This document shows positions 26,931-35,453 of a stretch of 64,000 bases of DNA, in pieces (position 1 is the first letter of the stretch; each line of letters begins with the position of its first letter). The notes below the pieces were generated by a model, which made no database searches, was not told where the DNA came from, and saw nothing but the letters and a program-made list of their open reading frames with translations. This stretch comes from Pseudomonadota bacterium (GTDB lineage Bacteria; Pseudomonadota; Gammaproteobacteria; Burkholderiales; Rhodocyclaceae), in contig JAGTRT010000002.1 in the NCBI GenBank assembly GCA_018261895.1, positions 1 through 64,000 on the forward strand. The letters are read 5' to 3'. Made by a program: the position numbers and the translations under genes.

Positions 26931-27726
26931 GGTCGGGCCTTTCGGCAAACGAAAATGCGGCATAGCCGACAACGCGGGATTTGTCGCCGGCGGTATCGCC
27001 GGAGTTGCACAGGTCGAGGAGCGTCGGCGTCAGTCCCCGGCGGCTGGCAGCGAGCAGCAGGCCGTTGATCGGATAGGCGCCGCAGGCCTGCTCGGGATGG
27101 ATATGCGTGTCGAAACCCAGGATGTGCCGGCAGGTGTTGGCATCGACCTGTTGCGCGGTCGCGTAGGGCAGGAAGTGCGACAGGTCGGAGCTGACGACGA
27201 TGAGCGTTTCCGGCCCGCCCCACAGCCGGTCAATCACCTCGGCAACGGCGTCCGGCGACGCATGGCCGACGGCCAGCGGGACCAGCGTGAAATCGTCCAG
27301 CACGCGCTGCAGGAAGGGCAGGTGCACTTCCAGGGAATGTTCGAAGGCGTGGGCGTGGTCGCTGAAGACGATGTACGGCAGGTCGGCGAGGCCGTCGATG
27401 GCGACCCGGTCGAGCGGAATGCTGCCGAGCGGCGTGGAAAAGGTATCGCTCTCCGGGAGGGCGATGCCCTCGACCGCCACCCGGTGCGTTGGGCCGAGCA
27501 GGACGACCCGGCGAATGGAGGATGCCCATGCCGACAGCCCGGCATAGGCAATGGCGGCGGTCGGCCCGGAATAGATGTAGCCGGCATGCGGCACGATCAG
27601 CGCCTTGGGCTGCGCTGCCTGGGTTGGCGGGGCTGTCTTCAGCAACTGGTCGACGGTCTCCGCAAGCAGGCGGTAATCGCCGGGGTAGAAGGTGCCGGCC
27701 ACGGCGGGCGGGCGAATGCGGGCCAT
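26923..27726 (-). CDS. amrB: AmmeMemoRadiSam system protein B (MEMO1 family)
   Basis: 267-residue MEMO-family protein related to metal-dependent dioxygenases. Conserved segments: RPPAVAGTFYPGD, IVPHAGYIYSGPTAA, LLGPTHR and VVSSDLSHFLPY, which include the likely His metal ligands. First gene of the amrB-amrA-amrS-hydrolase run; it follows the MgtC-like gene by 10 bases. Confidence 0.92.
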   Translation of the reverse strand: MARIRPPAVAGTFYPGDYRLLAETVDQLLKTAPPTQAAQPKALIVPHAGYIYSGPTAAIAYAGLSAWASSIRRVVLLGPTHRVAVEGIALPESDTFSTPLGSIPLDRVAIDGLADLPYIVFSDHAHAFEHSLEVHLPFLQRVLDDFTLVPLAVGHASPDAVAEVIDRLWGGPETLIVVSSDLSHFLPYATAQQVDANTCRHILGFDTHIHPEQACGAYPINGLLLAASRRGLTPTLLDLCNSGDTAGDKSRVVGYAAFSFAERPDHG

Positions 27727-27736
27727 GTTCGTCTCC

Positions 27737-28993
27737 TCAGATGATCAGCAGCCCGGCGACCATGCCGCCACCGATGGCGAACAGGCCGGGCAGGGCGTAG
27801 CGCGCCAGCTTGGCGCCGCCGATGCTGACTACCAGGCCGATCTTGAACACCAGGTTGGCGAGCAGGGCCAGCGTGACGGCTATGACGGCTTCGCCGCGCA
27901 CCACCTTGTCGAGGTTGAACATGCGCAGCGTGGAAAGCACGCTGGCATCGGCATCGGTCAGGCCGGAGACCAGCGCGACAATGTAGAGGCCGCTGCTGCC
28001 GGCGATGTCCTGCAGCCAGGCCGAGGCGAGCAGGACCACGGCGTAGAGCAGGCCGAAGGAAACGGCTGTCTTGAGCTCGGTCGGATTCTTGACTTCCGGC
28101 ATGGGCAGCGGGCCGGAGGCGCTCAGAACTTTCCAGCCATAGAGCGCCATGACGACACCGGGAACAATGCCGCAGGAGAAGACGATGGCGATGGGCATGG
28201 CCAGCCCGGGTGCGACGACGCTGGCGACGAGCCACAGGCGGATCATGACCATCACGTTGGCGATCAGGATGACGATGGCCGACATGGGGATGAGATGGGT
28301 GTGTTCGCGGGCATGGCGCGAAAACATCATGGTCGTTGCCGTCGACGAGGCGAGGCCGCCGAAGATGCCGAGCAGCGCTGCGCCATGGCGGGCGCCGACG
28401 ATGCGCAGGGCGAGATAGCCGGACAGGGCGAGGCCGGAAATGAGCACGACCATGTACCAGACCTGGCGGGGGTTGATGGCGTTGTACGGCCCGAAATCCT
28501 CGCTTGGCAGGATGGGCAGGATGACCAGCGAGAGCACGGCGAACTGCAACATCGAGTTGATGTCTTTCGGCGTCGTCCGTTCGCTGAACTGGCGCAGCTC
28601 GGCCTTGAAATAGAGCAGGACGGTGGTCGTGATGGCGAGCATGACGGCCAGCGTCGAATAGCCGAACCAGACCGCGGCGCCCAGCCCGTAGGTCACGATG
28701 ATGGCCGCCTCGGAGGTAAAGCCGCGATATTGCTCCTCCTGCTGCGCCGAAAAATTGGAGGCGATCATGGCGCTGGAGATGACGACCAGCCCGGCAACGA
28801 GCAGCCAGGGTCCGCCGGTTTTATCGCCGAGCAGCGCAAACAGGCAGCCGAGCATGGAGACGAGGGCGAAGGTGCGCAGGCCGGCCGAGGCTTCCGGACG
28901 CCGTTCGCGTTCCATGCCGATGAGCAGGCCAATGCCGAGCGCCGTGCCAAATGCCTCGACGGGGGCAGCCAATTCAGGAACGACGAAGCTCAT
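27737..28993 (-). CDS. MgtC/SapB family membrane protein with DUF4010
   Basis: 418 residues, nearly all membrane segments. The N-terminal MgtC/SapB domain shows GIGLLIGMERERRPEASAGL; the C-terminal DUF4010 part contains GGLASSTATTMMF and SGLTDADASVLS. Likely an inner-membrane transporter or sensor of unknown substrate. It leads the amr group by packing, so it may share its transcript. Confidence 0.87.
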   Translation of the reverse strand: MSFVVPELAAPVEAFGTALGIGLLIGMERERRPEASAGLRTFALVSMLGCLFALLGDKTGGPWLLVAGLVVISSAMIASNFSAQQEEQYRGFTSEAAIIVTYGLGAAVWFGYSTLAVMLAITTTVLLYFKAELRQFSERTTPKDINSMLQFAVLSLVILPILPSEDFGPYNAINPRQVWYMVVLISGLALSGYLALRIVGARHGAALLGIFGGLASSTATTMMFSRHAREHTHLIPMSAIVILIANVMVMIRLWLVASVVAPGLAMPIAIVFSCGIVPGVVMALYGWKVLSASGPLPMPEVKNPTELKTAVSFGLLYAVVLLASAWLQDIAGSSGLYIVALVSGLTDADASVLSTLRMFNLDKVVRGEAVIAVTLALLANLVFKIGLVVSIGGAKLARYALPGLFAIGGGMVAGLLII

Positions 28994-29034
28994 CTGAATC
29001 CTCTTTTCTGATCGTTATTCAGTAAAATTAAGCC

Positions 29035-29717
29035 ATGCCACGCCATTACGCAATCGTTCCCGCTGCCGGCAGCGGTTCACGCTTCGGCAGCGAGAAGCCG
29101 AAACAGTACCTCGACCTGCTCGGTCGCCCACTGATTTTCCATACGCTGAAGGCCCTGACGGCCTGTCCGGACATCGAACGGGTGTGGGTCGTGCTGGCCC
29201 CGGACGACCCATGGTGGCCGCGTTTCGACTGGAGCGAGCTCGGGCCGAAGCTCGAAACCGTGCGCTGCGGCGGCGCGACGCGGGCGGAGAGCGTGAGCAA
29301 CGGTTTGCAGGCAGCAGCCATGGTCGCCGTCGACGACGACTGGATTCTCGTACACGACGCGGCCCGGCCCTGCCTGTCGGCCGCCATGCTCGACGCGCTG
29401 TTCGCCGAACTGGCCGACGATCCGGTCGGCGGCATCCTCGCCGTACCGGTCGCCGACACCATCAAGCGGGCCGATGCCGAACAGCGCGTCGCCGCGACTG
29501 AACCGCGCGACGGTTTGTGGCAGGCGCAGACGCCGCAGATGTTCCGTTACGGTCAACTGGAAAAATCGCTCAAAAATGAAATGGCCGTCACCGACGAAGC
29601 CGGCGCCATCGAGGCCATGGGCCTCAAGCCGAAACTCGTGCGCGGCGATGCGACCAATCTGAAAGTCACCTATCCGGCCGACCTCGCCTTGGCCGCCATG
29701 ATCTTGAGGGCACGCAA

Positions 29718-29721
<4 letters not shown>
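29035..29721 (+). CDS. ispD: 2-C-methyl-D-erythritol 4-phosphate cytidylyltransferase
   Basis: MEP-pathway isoprenoid enzyme. 228 residues with [27 protein letters not shown] and [18 protein letters not shown] element lies just upstream (near 29022). A copy of the dispersed repeat is read in frame as [12 protein letters not shown] between the [10 protein letters not shown] and TDEA motifs, replacing the usual variable helix without a length increase. Confidence 0.96.
29547..29583 (-). repeat. dispersed ~38-bp repeat, copy 6 (inside ispD, degenerate)
   Basis: TACGGTCAACTGGAAA, then CTCAAAAATGAAATG; the left part of the core is altered. Weakest of the full-length copies, roughly three quarters identical to the consensus by eye. 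Confidence 0.5.
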
Positions 29722-30189
<468 letters not shown>

Positions 30190-30200
<11 letters not shown>

Positions 30201-30771
30201 GCGCCGAAACGACCAAAACCCCAAACCGGCCACGGCCCGCGTTTTCTTCGCCCTTTGGCCGTCGCCGGCAGTCGCCGGACAGCTCGGCAAGATTGCCGAT
30301 GCCACGGCCGTGACGTCGGGCGGACGCGCCACGCGGCCCGATACCATCCACCTGACACTGGCCTTCCTCGGCAACGTTCCCGAGGCACGCTTGCCGACGC
30401 TGGCGCAGGCCGCAGCTGAGGTCTGGGGCGATCCTTTCACCCTGGACATCGACCGGCTCGGCTTCTGGGCACACAACCATCTGGTCTGGGCCGGCAGTTC
30501 GGCCCCGCATCCGGCGTTGGCACCGCTCCAGTCCCGGCTGCAACGGACGCTGCTTGCGGCGGGCTTTCACGTCGGTGGCGCGGCGCGTGCCTTCGTGCCG
30601 CACGTCACGCTGGTGCGCCATGTGCCAGCCGCGGTGGACCATCCGGCGCTTCCTGCCATCGCGTCCTGCGCCTGGTCGAACGAACGCTTCGTGCTGGTTC
30701 GCTCGACGCTGTCGGCGCAAGGCTCCAGCTACCGGATCATTGACGAATTCCCGCTGACCGGCGCTGCCTGA
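30190..30771 (+). CDS. thpR: RNA 2',3'-cyclic phosphodiesterase (2H family)
   Basis: 193-residue LigT/ThpR-type 2H phosphoesterase with both His motifs, HLTLAF and HVTLVR, which cleave 2',3'-cyclic phosphates. Chosen start is GTG 30190, inside the end of ispF (11-base overlap); no ATG fits well before the first conserved residue. Converges on envZ with 4 bases between the stops. Confidence 0.88.
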
Positions 30772-30775
30772 AGGA

Positions 30776-32080
30776 TCAGGGGCGAACCGGCAGGCGCAGG
30801 CGGACGAGCAGGCCGCTGCCCGGGTTGGGCAGCAGATCGAGGTGCCCGTCATGCAGGCGGGCGATGCGCTCGACGATGGCCAGGCCGAGCCCGGTGCCCG
30901 TCACGTTGCTACGCGCATTGTCGAGGCGGGTGAAGGGGCGTTTCAGGCGCTCGATCTCGGTCTCGGGTACGCCGGGGCCGCGGTCGCTGACCTCGACCCG
31001 AATCTCGCCATCGACCACCGACGCGGCCAGGGTGACCTCGCCGCCGCCGTATTTGACAGCGTTGTCGATGAGGTTTGTGACGGCCCGCGTGATGGCCTTG
31101 GGCCGCAGCTGGGTTTCCGGCAGCTCGTCGATGGCTGTCGTCAGGCTCAGCCCCAGGTGGCGCTGGCGTTCGGCCACGCTGGCAAGCAGGCCGGCCAGAT
31201 CGGTGACCACGGGCGTCTCGCCGGACTCGGTGCGGGCGTAATCCATGAATTGCGAAATGACCGCTTCCATCTGCTCGATATCGGCGATGACCGCCTGACG
31301 CGCGCCGTCGGCGACGCTCATTTCCGCTTCCAGGCGCAGGCGGGTGAGGGGGGTGCGCAGGTCGTGCGAAATGCCGGCGAGGACTTCGGAGCGATCCTTT
31401 TCATGGCGTTCGAGATCGACGGCCATGGTGTTGAAGGCCAGCGCCAGACGGCTGAGTTCTTCGGCGCCATCCTCGGGCAGTGGGGCCGGTTTCTGGCCGC
31501 GCCCGACCGTTTCGGCCGACTTGGCCATGGCCTTGAGCGGACGGCTGATGCGCGAGGCGATGAGCCAGGCGACGGCCAGCGCGAGGGTCACGGCAAGCAG
31601 GCCCCAGAGCAGCCACTGGCTCGCGAAGTCGCGGCTCGCCCGTTCGCGCGGCAGGACCAGCCAGTATTCCTCGTCGTCCGCGTCGTCGAGGCGGAAGCTG
31701 ACCCAGAAGCCGGGAACGCCATCGACGCTCGCGGCGATGCGGGTGTGCTCGCCCAGACGCGCCGTGAGTTCCCGCTGCAGGAGCTGGAAAAAGCGCGAAT
31801 CGGGCATGGCCTCGATCTGGTCTTCCGGTTCGGCTGGCAGGAGGCGGATGCCTTCGCGCGTCGAGAATTCCGTGAACAGGCCCAGGCGCTTGTCCGGCGC
31901 GGCGGCAAACAGCGAGGCGCGGATCAGGTTGACGGCCGAGGCTGCCAGCTGGGCGGTTTCGCGGGCCCGCGGTTCGGCGTCGATATGGCGGAACAGGCTG
32001 AGCCAGCCCGCTGTGGACGACAGCACGAGCATGGCCAGCAGCAGGAAGGTCCGCGCCAGCAGCGTGCGCGGCATCAACAT
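30776..32080 (-). CDS. envZ: osmosensor-type histidine kinase (EnvZ-like)
   Basis: About 434 residues from ATG 32080 (or 32074). Two membrane segments flank a periplasmic part of about 130 residues, then HAMP (ISRPLKAMAKSAETVGRG), the phosphorylated His in LAGISHDLRTPLTRLRLE, and a HATPase domain (NLIDNAVKYGG, SDRGPGVP, TGLGLAIVERIA). Partner is the regulator encoded 7 bases upstream. Confidence 0.92.
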   Translation of the reverse strand: MLMPRTLLARTFLLLAMLVLSSTAGWLSLFRHIDAEPRARETAQLAASAVNLIRASLFAAAPDKRLGLFTEFSTREGIRLLPAEPEDQIEAMPDSRFFQLLQRELTARLGEHTRIAASVDGVPGFWVSFRLDDADDEEYWLVLPRERASRDFASQWLLWGLLAVTLALAVAWLIASRISRPLKAMAKSAETVGRGQKPAPLPEDGAEELSRLALAFNTMAVDLERHEKDRSEVLAGISHDLRTPLTRLRLEAEMSVADGARQAVIADIEQMEAVISQFMDYARTESGETPVVTDLAGLLASVAERQRHLGLSLTTAIDELPETQLRPKAITRAVTNLIDNAVKYGGGEVTLAASVVDGEIRVEVSDRGPGVPETEIERLKRPFTRLDNARSNVTGTGLGLAIVERIARLHDGHLDLLPNPGSGLLVRLRLPVRP

Positions 32081-32087
32081 CCTCGCC

Positions 32088-32813
32088 TTACTCCTTGGTG
32101 GCGCCGTCCGGCACGAAGACGTAACCGAAGCCCCAGACGGTCTGCAGGTAGCGCGGCTGGGCCGGATCGGCTTCGATGAGCTTGCGCAGGCGCGAGACCT
32201 GAACGTCGATGGCACGGTCGAAGGGGCCTTGTTCGCGGCCGCGCGCGAGGGTCATGAGCTTGTCGCGGGAGAGCGGCTGGCGGGGATTCTGGAGCAGGAC
32301 CTTGAGGACGGCGAATTCGCCGGTGGTCAGCGATTGCAGCTCGTTGCCGCGGATCAGGGTGCGGGCGGCGAGGTCGACCTCGACGTTGCCGAAGGTGATC
32401 TTTTCCTGTTCCTCTTCCGGCGCGCCGGGCGGCTTGCTGCCCTGGCGGCGCAGGACGGCGTGGATGCGGGCAAGCAGTTCGCGCGGATTGAAGGGCTTGG
32501 GCAGGTAGTCGTCGGCGCCCATTTCGAGGCCGACGATGCGGTCGATCTCGTCGCCCTTGGCGGTTAGCATGATGATCGGCGTGCGGTCGCCCTGGCCGCG
32601 CAGGCGGCGGCAGATGGTCAGGCCGTCTTCGCCGGGCATCATGAGGTCGAGGACGATCAGGTGATAATGTTCGCGGGCGCGCAGCTTGTCCATCTGCTGG
32701 CCGTCAGAGGCAGCCTTGACCTCGAAGCCCTGTTCGCCAAGGTAGCGGGTCAGCAGGTCACGCAGGCGGGCGTCGTCATCGACGACGAGGATGTGTTGGT
32801 GTTGTTCGCTCAT
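32088..32813 (-). CDS. ompR: response regulator OmpR
   Basis: 241 residues from ATG 32813. Receiver domain with DDD at 12-14 and phosphorylatable Asp56 in VLDLMMPGEDG, conserved TAKG and KPF; C-terminal winged helix (LTTGEFAVLKVLL, DVQVSRLRKLIE, VWGFGYVFVPDG). The length and ending match OmpR. Forms a two-gene unit with envZ; probable control of envelope genes. Confidence 0.93.
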   Translation of the reverse strand: MSEQHQHILVVDDDARLRDLLTRYLGEQGFEVKAASDGQQMDKLRAREHYHLIVLDLMMPGEDGLTICRRLRGQGDRTPIIMLTAKGDEIDRIVGLEMGADDYLPKPFNPRELLARIHAVLRRQGSKPPGAPEEEQEKITFGNVEVDLAARTLIRGNELQSLTTGEFAVLKVLLQNPRQPLSRDKLMTLARGREQGPFDRAIDVQVSRLRKLIEADPAQPRYLQTVWGFGYVFVPDGATKE

Positions 32814-32973
32814 GCTGGCAAGAATACACAGGGACCGTGAATGAAACGGCTGGAATGGTAACAAGGATTGTCAGCGGCATGCGGGGAAACATATTCTTAC
32901 ACATTCACCGATACGCCCCGGCGTCGCGGATGGACAATGATCACATCTGCAATCCTCCTCTCAATGTTGCGCC

Positions 32974-33348
32974 ATGAAACGTCGTCTTGCCCTCTCCCTG
33001 TTGCTGCTGAGCCTGCTTGGCCCGGTTGGTGGCGTCTGGGCGCAGGGTTACTGGCGCGACTTGCCGCCGGACGAACGGCGCCAGATGCGCCAGCAAATGC
33101 GCGAGCACTGGCAGCAGGAGCGCGAGCTGCGCCGGGAAGACGGCGTTGCCCCGCGCTGGCGCGACTTGCCGGTTGAAGACCGGCGGCGTTTGCGCGACGA
33201 CATGCGCGAACAGCGCGCCTGGCAGGAACAGCGTGGCCAGCGGCCGGGGTTCGAGCGGCATGAGCAACGCGGCTGGGATAATCCGCGCGAAGGTGTTCGC
33301 GACGGTCCGCGCCAAGGACGCGGCGAACGGGGCTGGCGTCGCGACTGA
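32974..33348 (+). CDS. small exported Arg/Gln-rich protein
   Basis: 124 residues: signal peptide (MKRRLALSLLLLSLLG, cleavage after about residue 23), then highly charged repeats WRDLPPDERRQMRQQMREHW and WRDLPVEDRRRLRDDMREQR, resembling DUF3106-type periplasmic proteins. It is divergent from ompR and could be an OmpR target, but no site was recognised. Function unknown. Confidence 0.75.
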   Translation: MKRRLALSLLLLSLLGPVGGVWAQGYWRDLPPDERRQMRQQMREHWQQERELRREDGVAPRWRDLPVEDRRRLRDDMREQRAWQEQRGQRPGFERHEQRGWDNPREGVRDGPRQGRGERGWRRD

Positions 33349-33384
33349 CCCGCTTGGGCTGCCCGTCCGGTAAAATGCCGGCCC

Positions 33385-34077
33385 ATGCAGATCCTTGCCC
33401 TCGAAACATCGACTGAATCCGGTTCCTGCGCGCTGTGGCGCGACGGGGTGGTGACCGAACGCCTGTGTCCGGCCGGCCGCTCGCATTCCGAAACCTTGTT
33501 GCCGCTGGTACGCGAGCTCCTGGCCGAGGCCGGTTTGCCGGTCGGCCAGCTCGACGCCATTGCCTTTGGCGTCGGCCCCGGCGCATTTACGGGCCTGCGG
33601 GTCGCTTGCGGTGCCGCGCAGGGGCTGGCGGTGGCCGCCAATCTGCCGTTGATTCCGGTCACCAGCCTGGAAGCGCTGGCCGCCCAGGCCGATGCCGACC
33701 AGGTGCTGGCACTGCTCGATGCGCGCATGGGCGAGGTCTATTCGGGGCGCTTCGAGCGCAGCGCCGACGGTTATCGGCTGCTCGGCGAGATTCGCGTGTC
33801 GGCGCCGGCTGAGGTGCTGCTCCCGGAGGGGGGTGCGTTGGTCGCCTGCGGCAATGCTGTCGCCGCCTATCCGGCGCTGGCGGAACGGCTGGCGGCGGCG
33901 GGTCTGCGCGTGTATGCCGAGGTGGCGGTGCCCACTGCGGCCACCGTGGCCCGCCTGGCCGTGCCGCGCGCGTTGCGGGGAGAGGGCCTCGACGCTGCGC
34001 TGGCGGCGCCGCTGTATGTTCGCGACAAGGTGGCGAAGACGGTGGCCGAGCGCTTGAGCGAGGGTGGCCGGGCGTGA
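33385..34077 (+). CDS. tsaB: tRNA threonylcarbamoyladenosine protein TsaB
   Basis: Inactive ASKHA-fold partner of TsaD needed for t6A modification of tRNA. 230 residues: LALETSTESGSCAL, RSHSETLLPLV, GVGPGAFTGLRV and LLDARMGEVYSG. A TAAAAT element stands about 15 bases before the start. The rimI gene overlaps its end (GTGA), the common tsaB-rimI order. Confidence 0.95.
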   Translation: MQILALETSTESGSCALWRDGVVTERLCPAGRSHSETLLPLVRELLAEAGLPVGQLDAIAFGVGPGAFTGLRVACGAAQGLAVAANLPLIPVTSLEALAAQADADQVLALLDARMGEVYSGRFERSADGYRLLGEIRVSAPAEVLLPEGGALVACGNAVAAYPALAERLAAAGLRVYAEVAVPTAATVARLAVPRALRGEGLDAALAAPLYVRDKVAKTVAERLSEGGRA

Positions 34078-34535
34078 GCGCCTTGAACCTGCCGGCCGAG
34101 TTTTTTCCGATGAGCGAGCGCGACCTCGACGGGGTGGCGGCGCTCGAATCGACGCTGCAGACCTTTCCGTGGTCGCGCGGCAATTTTGCCGATTCGCTGT
34201 CCGCCGGCCATAGCGTCTGGGTCCTGCGCATCGGTGGCGATCTGGTCGGCTATTCGGTCGTGATGCTGGTCATCGACGAGGCGCATCTGCTCACCATCGG
34301 CATTGCCAAACGTTACCAGGGGCAGGGCTACGGCGCGCGGATGCTGCGCCATGCCATGGAATGTGCGCGCCTGGGCGGGGCGAGCAAACTGTTCCTCGAG
34401 GTCCGGCCGTCGAACGATCAGGCGGTCGATTTGTACCGCCATTTCGGTTTTCAGCAGATCGGCTTGCGCAAGGGCTATTATCCGGCCGTGATCGGGCGCG
34501 AGGATGCGCTGATTTTTGACAAGGAATTGGCATGA
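34074..34535 (+). CDS. rimI: ribosomal protein bS18-alanine N-acetyltransferase
   Basis: GNAT-fold enzyme, 153 residues, that acetylates the N-terminus of ribosomal protein S18. The acetyl-CoA site is IAKRYQGQGYGARML; LEVRPSNDQAVDLYRHFGF is the usual C-terminal motif. GTG start overlaps tsaB; the next ATG overlaps its stop. Confidence 0.93.
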   Translation: MSALNLPAEFFPMSERDLDGVAALESTLQTFPWSRGNFADSLSAGHSVWVLRIGGDLVGYSVVMLVIDEAHLLTIGIAKRYQGQGYGARMLRHAMECARLGGASKLFLEVRPSNDQAVDLYRHFGFQQIGLRKGYYPAVIGREDALIFDKELA

Positions 34536-35338
34536 GCCTGAGTCGCGAGCAGATGCTGGTGGAGATGGGTATTACCCCGATCTGGGTGTTGCGCGACGAC
34601 GGAGCGACTGCGCCGGCTGACGAGGCGCCTGAGGCCGCACCGGCCGGGCGGGATGTCCGGCCCATGACGGCGGAGCCGCCGCCGGCCTTCTCATCCCGCC
34701 CCGATCCGGTGCCAGCCCCGGTTGCGCCGGAGGTCGAGCTGCGGCCGATGACGCCGGTCGATACGCTGGATTGGCCGGCGCTGACCAAACAGGTCGCCGA
34801 ATGCCGGGCCTGTCCGCTGTGCCAGCAACGCAAGCAGGCCGTGCTGGGCGTCGGCGATGTTCATCCGGACTGGCTGTTCATCGGCGAAGGCCCGGGCGCG
34901 GAAGAGGACGTGAAGGGCGAGCCCTTTGTCGGCCAGGCCGGCAAGCTGCTCGACGCCATGCTGGCTTCGCTCGACATCGCGCGCGGCGACCGGGTGTATA
35001 TCGCCAATGCGGTGAAATGTCGCCCGCCTGGCAACCGGACGCCGGAGGCCGCCGAAATGGCAGCCTGCTGGCCGTATCTGGAACGCCAGATCGCGTTGCT
35101 CAAGCCGAAGATCATCGTCCTGCTCGGCAAGGCGGCCGTGCATGCCGTGCTGCATGACGACAAGTCGCTGGCGGCGTTGCGCGGCAAGCGCTACGAGTAT
35201 GCGGGCATTCCGGTGGTGGTGACCTATCACCCGGCCTACCTGCTGCGCAACCTGCCGGACAAGGCCAAGGCCTGGGAAGACCTGCTCTTCGCGCGGCGCC
35301 TGCTGCGTGAAGCGGCAACGCCGGAACTTCCGTTCTAG
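34532..35338 (+). CDS. uracil-DNA glycosylase family 4 (Fe-S type)
   Basis: 268 residues. A Pro/Ala-rich tail of about 80 residues precedes the catalytic domain. That domain has the GEGPGAEEDVKGEPFVGQAG motif, YHPAYLLRN near the end, and four Cys ligands of a [4Fe-4S] cluster (CRACPLC pair, KCRPP, AACWPYL). Removes uracil from DNA. It overlaps rimI (ATGA), giving tsaB-rimI-udg as one operon. Confidence 0.93.
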   Translation: MSLSREQMLVEMGITPIWVLRDDGATAPADEAPEAAPAGRDVRPMTAEPPPAFSSRPDPVPAPVAPEVELRPMTPVDTLDWPALTKQVAECRACPLCQQRKQAVLGVGDVHPDWLFIGEGPGAEEDVKGEPFVGQAGKLLDAMLASLDIARGDRVYIANAVKCRPPGNRTPEAAEMAACWPYLERQIALLKPKIIVLLGKAAVHAVLHDDKSLAALRGKRYEYAGIPVVVTYHPAYLLRNLPDKAKAWEDLLFARRLLREAATPELPF

Positions 35339-35359
35339 GCGCTATCGCCGGCGACGGCG

Positions 35360-35427
35360 AATTTCAATTTTGGGCAAAATTTCTCCCCCAAGGGGACTTC
35401 CTTCGGGGCGCGGTTGACCGTCGAAGG
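35360..35427 (+). repeat. dispersed ~38-bp repeat, copy 7 (interrupted)
   Basis: Forward copy in the udg-lplT gap. Left part AATTTCAATTTTGGGCAAAA-TTTC (35360-35383) and right part CGGTTGACCGTCGAAGG (35411-35427) are separated by a 27-base insert at the join TTTC|CGG. Confidence 0.78.
35384..35410. repeat. 27-bp hairpin insert inside repeat copy 7
   Basis: Imperfect palindrome: CCCCAAGG pairs with CCTTCGGGG with one bulged base around a GGACTT loop. Both flanks rejoin to the repeat consensus exactly when it is removed. It may be a separate small palindromic element; no other copy was found in the window. Confidence 0.6.
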
Positions 35428-35453
35428 CCGTTCAACCGGCCGCTTTGGCAGCG

